Assembly (NCBI GenBank): GCA_017307375.1 | Contig: JAFKFH010000017.1 | Coordinates: 1-64,000, forward strand | DNA from: Alphaproteobacteria bacterium | GTDB lineage: Bacteria > Pseudomonadota > Alphaproteobacteria > Ferrovibrionales > Ferrovibrionaceae | Direction of reading: 5' to 3' | DNA: 64,000 nucleotides | Shown here: positions 60,058-64,000 of the stretch, one piece after another | How positions within the stretch are numbered: the stretch's first letter is position 1 | Layout: every line of letters begins with the position of its first letter | Notes under the pieces: generated by a model | Database searches by the model: none | Told to the model about the DNA's origin: nothing | What the model saw: the letters and a program-made list of their open reading frames with translations, nothing else | Position numbers and translations under genes: made by a program

Positions 60058-61083
60058 TCAGCGTGCCACTTCGCGTTGCCAGCGCCGGGTCCAGCCGGCC
60101 GAGTTGCGGGCGATCACCTCCGGGTCGATGAACCAGGCCTGCTGCAGGCTCTCGCCGTTCGGCACGATCTTGGCGACCTTGTCGGACAGCTTCACCTTGG
60201 TGTTGACGGCTCCGATATAGGCACGTTCGGAGAAGCAGCCTTGCCCCTCGGCCGACAGGATCTGGTCGAGGAACTGCAGCGCCAGGGCGGTCCGCGGCGT
60301 CCCCTTCGGGATGATCACCGCCGGCAGGATGCCGACGGCGCCTTCCTTCGGATAGGCCACCGCCAGCGACAGGCCCTTGTCCATCGCCACGCCGGCCCGA
60401 TCGGGGTACCAGGGCGCGATCGCGATTTCCTCGCGTTCGAACAGCGACAGCAACTGGTCGGCCTGGGTGTAGAGCACGACCGAACCCTTGGCGATCGGCT
60501 TGATCGCCTCGATCCCCGGGTCGACGTTTTCCAGCGTGCCGCCCTTGATGCGGTTGAGCGCCAGGAAGTAATGCAGCCCCGAGGTCCCGGTGATGTCGCC
60601 GATCGCATATTTGCCGGCAAAGGCCGGGTCGGCGATGTCGAGCCACGAGGTCGGCGGCGTCTTCACCAGCTTGGGGTTGTAGACCAGCGCGGTGGCACTG
60701 ACCATGGCGACGACATAGGCGTCGTCCTTGCCCCAGGCGCTGGGAATGACGTCTGCCGCGTTCTTCAGTTTGCTGCGGTCGATGGTTTCGGCCAGCTTTT
60801 CGCCGTGGATCTGAGCGGCCAGCGAATTGTCGATATAGACGATGTCCATGTCCGGCTTGCCGCCGGTGGCCCGGACCGCGGCAGCGAATTGTGACGAATT
60901 GCCGAGCTTGAGCGAGACGGTCGCCCCGGTCGCCTTCTCGAAGGCGGCGACATGGCAGGCCTTGACGTTGTCGGCGAACGAACCGCCGAAGGCGCCGACG
61001 ACCAGTTCCTCGGCGCGGGCGCCGGTGGCAATCCCCGATCCGGCAAGGGCGATGGCGGTCGCGTAACGAAGCATCTGTCGCAT
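60058..61083 (-). CDS. Spermidine/putrescine-type ABC transporter substrate-binding protein (PotD-like)
   Basis: This 341-residue periplasmic protein has the signal peptide [20 protein letters not shown] and then [35 protein letters not shown] and [19 protein letters not shown] are standard for SBP_bac_8/PotD-type proteins. ATG 61083 was chosen since the upstream frame is not signal-like. It is the first gene of the eight-gene operon and is divergent from a marR-type gene. Confidence 0.88.
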   Translation of the reverse strand: MRQMLRYATAIALAGSGIATGARAEELVVGAFGGSFADNVKACHVAAFEKATGATVSLKLGNSSQFAAAVRATGGKPDMDIVYIDNSLAAQIHGEKLAETIDRSKLKNAADVIPSAWGKDDAYVVAMVSATALVYNPKLVKTPPTSWLDIADPAFAGKYAIGDITGTSGLHYFLALNRIKGGTLENVDPGIEAIKPIAKGSVVLYTQADQLLSLFEREEIAIAPWYPDRAGVAMDKGLSLAVAYPKEGAVGILPAVIIPKGTPRTALALQFLDQILSAEGQGCFSERAYIGAVNTKVKLSDKVAKIVPNGESLQQAWFIDPEVIARNSAGWTRRWQREVAR

Positions 61084-61199
61084 GGTGGCTGGCTCCCGTC
61101 CGAGTGCGTGTCCCCGTGCCGCCCCTTCCCTTCGGGCTGCGGCCGCGCCGGCGAAGTAGCCCTCCGCCGACCTCGGACGAAGCATGGCATGCGGTCATT

Positions 61200-61217
61200 T
61201 ATCTTTCAAGAAAGATA
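61200..61217. promoter_or_regulatory. 18-bp perfect palindrome, putative MarR operator
   Basis: TATCTTTCAAGAAAGATA (8-bp arms around AA) lies between the divergent PotD-like gene (start 61083) and the marR-type gene (start 61309). It is in an AT-rich patch that also contains AAAAGATATTATC, a partial second copy at about 61221-61233. Regulation of the operon by the adjacent MarR protein is inferred. Confidence 0.6.
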
Positions 61218-61308
61218 CTGAAAAGATATTATCCGCGGCAACGGCGCGCCGGGAGCTGCCTTGCGCGGACCGGGGCGGCATGGAACAAGGCTCGGCAGGA
61301 GGTACGGC

Positions 61309-61848
61309 ATGCGCGACGACACGGCGCGGAAGGCGCCCAACGAGACGCCGGCGGCGCTGTGGCAGAACGACCGGGTCGGCGCCGGCATGCAGCGCTGGGG
61401 CCGCGAATTCCCCGACATCGACTGTTCCGGCAAGGCGATCGTCGGCCGCCTGCTGCACCTCAACGAGGTGTTCCTGCAGGCGATCAACCGCACCCTTGCC
61501 CGACACCGGTTGAAGTATCCGGCCTTCGCGGTGCTGGCGACGCTGCGGGTCCAGGGCGCGCCCTATCGCATGTCGCCGAAGGCCCTGCTCGATACGCTGA
61601 TCCTGACGTCGGGGGGATTGTCGAACCTGCTGCGGCGGCTGGAGAAGGCCGGCTATGTCCGCCGGATGGCAGACGAGACCGATGGCCGCGGCGTCATCGT
61701 CGAACTGACCGAGCAGGGTTGCCGCCGGGTCGAGCCGGCGATGCGCGACCATGCCGAGACCGAGCGGATCCTGGTCGCGATGCTGTCGCCGGCCGAACAG
61801 GCCCTGACGGCCGAGGCACTCGGCCGGATGATGCTGGGCCGCAGCTGA
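61309..61848 (+). CDS. MarR-family transcriptional regulator
   Basis: This 179-residue protein has the MarR winged helix: [42 protein letters not shown] as recognition helix and the wing [23 protein letters not shown] 61309 follows AGGAGG with six-base spacing. It is divergent from the PotDABC/amidohydrolase/amidase operon and probably controls it. It is not closely similar to the MarR protein at 6794. Confidence 0.88.
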   Translation: MRDDTARKAPNETPAALWQNDRVGAGMQRWGREFPDIDCSGKAIVGRLLHLNEVFLQAINRTLARHRLKYPAFAVLATLRVQGAPYRMSPKALLDTLILTSGGLSNLLRRLEKAGYVRRMADETDGRGVIVELTEQGCRRVEPAMRDHAETERILVAMLSPAEQALTAEALGRMMLGRS

Positions 61849-61946
61849 TCGATTGCCCGGTCCCCGCCGGCCGGGTGCGACACCCTGGCGGGACGCCGGG
61901 ATCGCCTGTATACGGCGCCTGCAGTTGCAAGCAGGGGATCAGCAGG

Positions 61947-63353
61947 ATGGACGACCGATCGAACGGCACCACGGCAAACCGCATGTGGGGTGGCCGTTTC
62001 ACCCGCGGCCCGGCCGAGGTGATGGCGCGCATCAACCCGTCGATCGGCTTCGACAAGCGGCTCTATCGCCAGGATATCGCCGCCTCGGTCGTCCATGCCC
62101 GGATGCTGGCCCGCCAGGGTATCATTCCAGAGGCCGATGCAGCCGCGATCGTCGACGGCCTGGCCCGCATCGAGCGCGAGATCGACGAAGGCCGCTTCGT
62201 CTTCCGCGACGACCTCGAGGATATCCACATGAACGTGGAGGCGCGGCTCAAGGACCTGATCGGCGACGCCGCCGGCCGGCTGCATACCGCGCGCAGCCGT
62301 AACGACCAGGCGGTGACGGACGTGCGGCTGTGGATGCGCGATGCGGTCGACCAGCGGCTGGACCCGGCGATGGCCGCGCTGCAGGCGGTACTGATGGACC
62401 GCGCCGACGAGCATGCCGCGACGGTCATGCCGGGCTTCACCCATCTGCAGGTCGCCCAGCCGGTCACGCTGGGCCATCACCTGATGGCCTATGTCGAGAT
62501 GTTCGGCCGCGACCGCGAACGCCTCGCCGGGGCGCGGTCCCGCATCAACGTCAACCCGCTGGGGGCGGCCGCGCTGGCCGGCACGGCCTTCCCGATCGAC
62601 CGCGACTATACCTCGGCCGGGCTGGGCTTTTCCAGGCCGACCGCCAATTCGATGGATTCGGTGGCCGCCCGCGACCATATCGCCGAATTGCTGTTCGTCT
62701 GCTCGATGTTCGCCGTGCACCTGTCGCGCCTGGCCGAGGATCTGACGCTCTGGTGCTCGGACGGGTTCCGCTTCGTCGCGCTGTCCGACGCCTTCACCAC
62801 CGGTTCGTCGATCATGCCGCAGAAGCGCAACCCGGACGCGGCCGAACTGGTGCGGGGCAAGGCCGGCCGGGTCGTCGGCGCCCTGACCGCCCTGCTCGTC
62901 ACCATGAAGGGGCTGCCGATGACTTTCATGAAGGACATGCAGGAAGACAAGGAGCCGATGTTCGACGCGGTGGATACCGTGGCGCTGTGCGCCGAGGCGA
63001 CCGCCGGCATGATCGCCGACATGCGGGTGCGCGAAGCCGAGATGCGCGCCTTCCTGACCCGGGGTTTCGCCACCGCCACCGACCTGGCCGACTGGCTGGT
63101 GCGCGAGGCCGGGGTGCCGTTCCGCGAGGCCCACCACATCACGGCGCGCATCGTCGCGCGCGCCGAGGCGGACGGGGTGACCCTCGACCAGCTTCCGCCG
63201 GCAGTCATGCGCGAAATAGACGGGCGGATCGGCGACGGCGTGACGTCGGTTCTGTCGGTAGACCGGTCGGTCGCCAGCCGACGCAGCCATGGCGGCACGG
63301 CCCCGGAAACGGTTCGCGAAGCGATCCGCGCGGCGCGAAAGCGGTGGGGCTGA
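61947..63353 (+). CDS. argH: Argininosuccinate lyase
   Basis: This 468-residue enzyme of the fumarase/aspartase superfamily splits argininosuccinate to arginine and fumarate. [14 protein letters not shown] at the N-terminus, [35 protein letters not shown] and the signature [15 protein letters not shown] are all present. It stands alone here, without argG. In the standard urea-cycle-like pathway it is housekeeping, though extra copies of this fold sometimes serve catabolic operons. Confidence 0.93.
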   Translation: MDDRSNGTTANRMWGGRFTRGPAEVMARINPSIGFDKRLYRQDIAASVVHARMLARQGIIPEADAAAIVDGLARIEREIDEGRFVFRDDLEDIHMNVEARLKDLIGDAAGRLHTARSRNDQAVTDVRLWMRDAVDQRLDPAMAALQAVLMDRADEHAATVMPGFTHLQVAQPVTLGHHLMAYVEMFGRDRERLAGARSRINVNPLGAAALAGTAFPIDRDYTSAGLGFSRPTANSMDSVAARDHIAELLFVCSMFAVHLSRLAEDLTLWCSDGFRFVALSDAFTTGSSIMPQKRNPDAAELVRGKAGRVVGALTALLVTMKGLPMTFMKDMQEDKEPMFDAVDTVALCAEATAGMIADMRVREAEMRAFLTRGFATATDLADWLVREAGVPFREAHHITARIVARAEADGVTLDQLPPAVMREIDGRIGDGVTSVLSVDRSVASRRSHGGTAPETVREAIRAARKRWG

Positions 63354-63452
63354 GCGGCCGGGGGTATGTCGCATTTGTCATAGTCAGGCGGGGCCGGCTG
63401 CCGCAGATTGGATGAGGGTATTTCCGTCCAAGCCAAGAAAAGGTCGCATGCC

Positions 63453-64000
63453 ATGGCTGAATTTCCACAGAAGGCGAAGGTCGTCATCGTCGGGGTGGGC
63501 GGGATCGTCGGCGCCTCGATCGTCCATCACCTGGTCGAGCGCGGCTGGGACGACATCGTCGGCATCGACAAGTCGGCCGTGCCGACCGATATCGGCTCGA
63601 CCGGCCATGCCTCCGACTTCTGCTATGCCACCAGCCACGACTTCCTCTCCTGCTGGACCACCCTCTACTCGGTCGATTTCTACGAGAAGATGGGTCACTA
63701 CGTCCGCATCGGCGGGCTGGAGGTCGCACGCGTCGGCGACGATGCGCGGATGGAGGAAATCCGCCGCAAGGTGACCTCGGGCAAGGCTTTCGGCACCCGT
63801 GCCCGGCTGATCGATCCGCCCGAGATCAAGGCGAAGTTCCCGCTGATCGAGGAAAGCCTGGTGCAGGGGGGCCTGTGGGACCCCGATGCCGGCCTCGTCG
63901 TGCCGCGCTCGCAGACCGTGGCCGGCAAGCTGGTCGACCAGGCCGAGCGCAGCGGCAAGCTGCAGGTCTTCGCCAATACCCCGGCAAAGTCGCTGATTGT
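63453..64000 (+). CDS. FAD-dependent amine dehydrogenase (DMGDH/sarcosine dehydrogenase-like), N-terminal part
   Basis: The frame is open from ATG 63453 to the window end (182 codons). VVIVGVGGIVGASIVHHLVERGW is the FAD-binding motif, with G-V-G-G-I-V-G in place of the usual GAGIVG. Further matches are GSTGHASDFCYAT, the usual substrate-side start of the dimethylglycine/sarcosine dehydrogenase group, and GLWDPDAGLVVP. The rest, including any GcvT-like C-terminal domain, is outside the window. If it is a dimethylglycine dehydrogenase it would link the betaine demethylase and sarcosine oxidase in this region. Confidence 0.8.
   Translation, partial: MAEFPQKAKVVIVGVGGIVGASIVHHLVERGWDDIVGIDKSAVPTDIGSTGHASDFCYATSHDFLSCWTTLYSVDFYEKMGHYVRIGGLEVARVGDDARMEEIRRKVTSGKAFGTRARLIDPPEIKAKFPLIEESLVQGGLWDPDAGLVVPRSQTVAGKLVDQAERSGKLQVFANTPAKSLI

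Noticed and set aside
61947-63353. Treating argH as a catabolic lyase of the amide operon
   Set aside because: The protein has complete argininosuccinate lyase motifs, lies on the other strand after the marR gene, and shows no special feature.

Overview
The window is very GC-rich with dense, mostly ATGA/GTGA-coupled operons. Gene content (liv-type and opine/amino-acid ABC transporters, a fused acyl-CoA carboxylase, heterotetrameric sarcosine oxidase, a complete C-P lyase set with the DUF1045 and hexapeptide-transferase accessory genes, a BLUF protein) points to a free-living alphaproteobacterium, probably of the Rhodospirillales type. The genus cannot be fixed from the sequence alone. I see no rRNA, tRNA, CRISPR array, insertion sequence or phage gene, and no gene-free stretch longer than 300 bases. 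Almost all of the window is catabolic and transport capacity for small organic acids, quaternary amines, phosphonates and amides.

Layout. (1) 1-8974: end of a liv permease, a periplasmic binding protein, a CoA ligase, a one-chain biotin-dependent acyl-CoA carboxylase, a MarR regulator and a second CoA ligase. Three near-identical palindromes (core TCAA-N4-TTGA) lie before the binding protein, in the carboxylase/MarR divergent gap, and before the second ligase, so these transcription units look like one MarR regulon for uptake, CoA activation and carboxylation of a carboxylic acid. (2) 9033-13488: a reverse-strand operon of a similar binding protein, a CoA ligase, a dienoyl-CoA-reductase-like SDR and an enoyl-CoA hydratase, divergent from a TetR regulator; then a CDF metal transporter and a class I-like cyclic nucleotide phosphodiesterase. 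(3) 16395-25528: an OsmF/YehZ-type osmoprotectant transporter followed by a nitrilase-family hydrolase and an MmgE/PrpD protein, a GlxA-type AraC regulator and, divergently, a Rieske oxygenase/reductase pair of the glycine betaine demethylase type. (4) 25550-39308: BLUF photoreceptor, a HcnB/HcnC-like amine oxidoreductase pair, a polar amino-acid ABC transporter, a second GlxA-type regulator and, divergently, soxBDAG plus purU. Regions 3 and 4 together would take an N-methylated amine through demethylation to glycine, with C1 units leaving as formyl-THF/formate.

(5) 39298-41084: a stray alpha/beta hydrolase and an SDR. (6) 41066-53372: phosphonate block. A phnM-like/DUF1045 pair and phnF on the reverse strand, phnGHIJKLM forward, and phnCDE-hexapeptide transferase-phnN reverse, meeting phnM head-on with overlapping stop codons. 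phnP is absent and the DUF1045 2H-phosphoesterase is a candidate replacement. (7) 53542-61083: an eight-gene reverse operon (PotDABC-type transporter, NodB/PuuE-like amidohydrolase, two SDRs, amidase) divergent from a second MarR gene with an 18-bp perfect palindrome between them; it looks like an uncharacterised route for an amide or cyclic imide. (8) 61947-64000: argH and the start of a FAD-dependent amine dehydrogenase.

The parts I regard as most likely to hold undescribed biology are the MarR carboxylation regulon, the amidohydrolase/SDR/amidase operon, and the phnM-like/DUF1045 pair.
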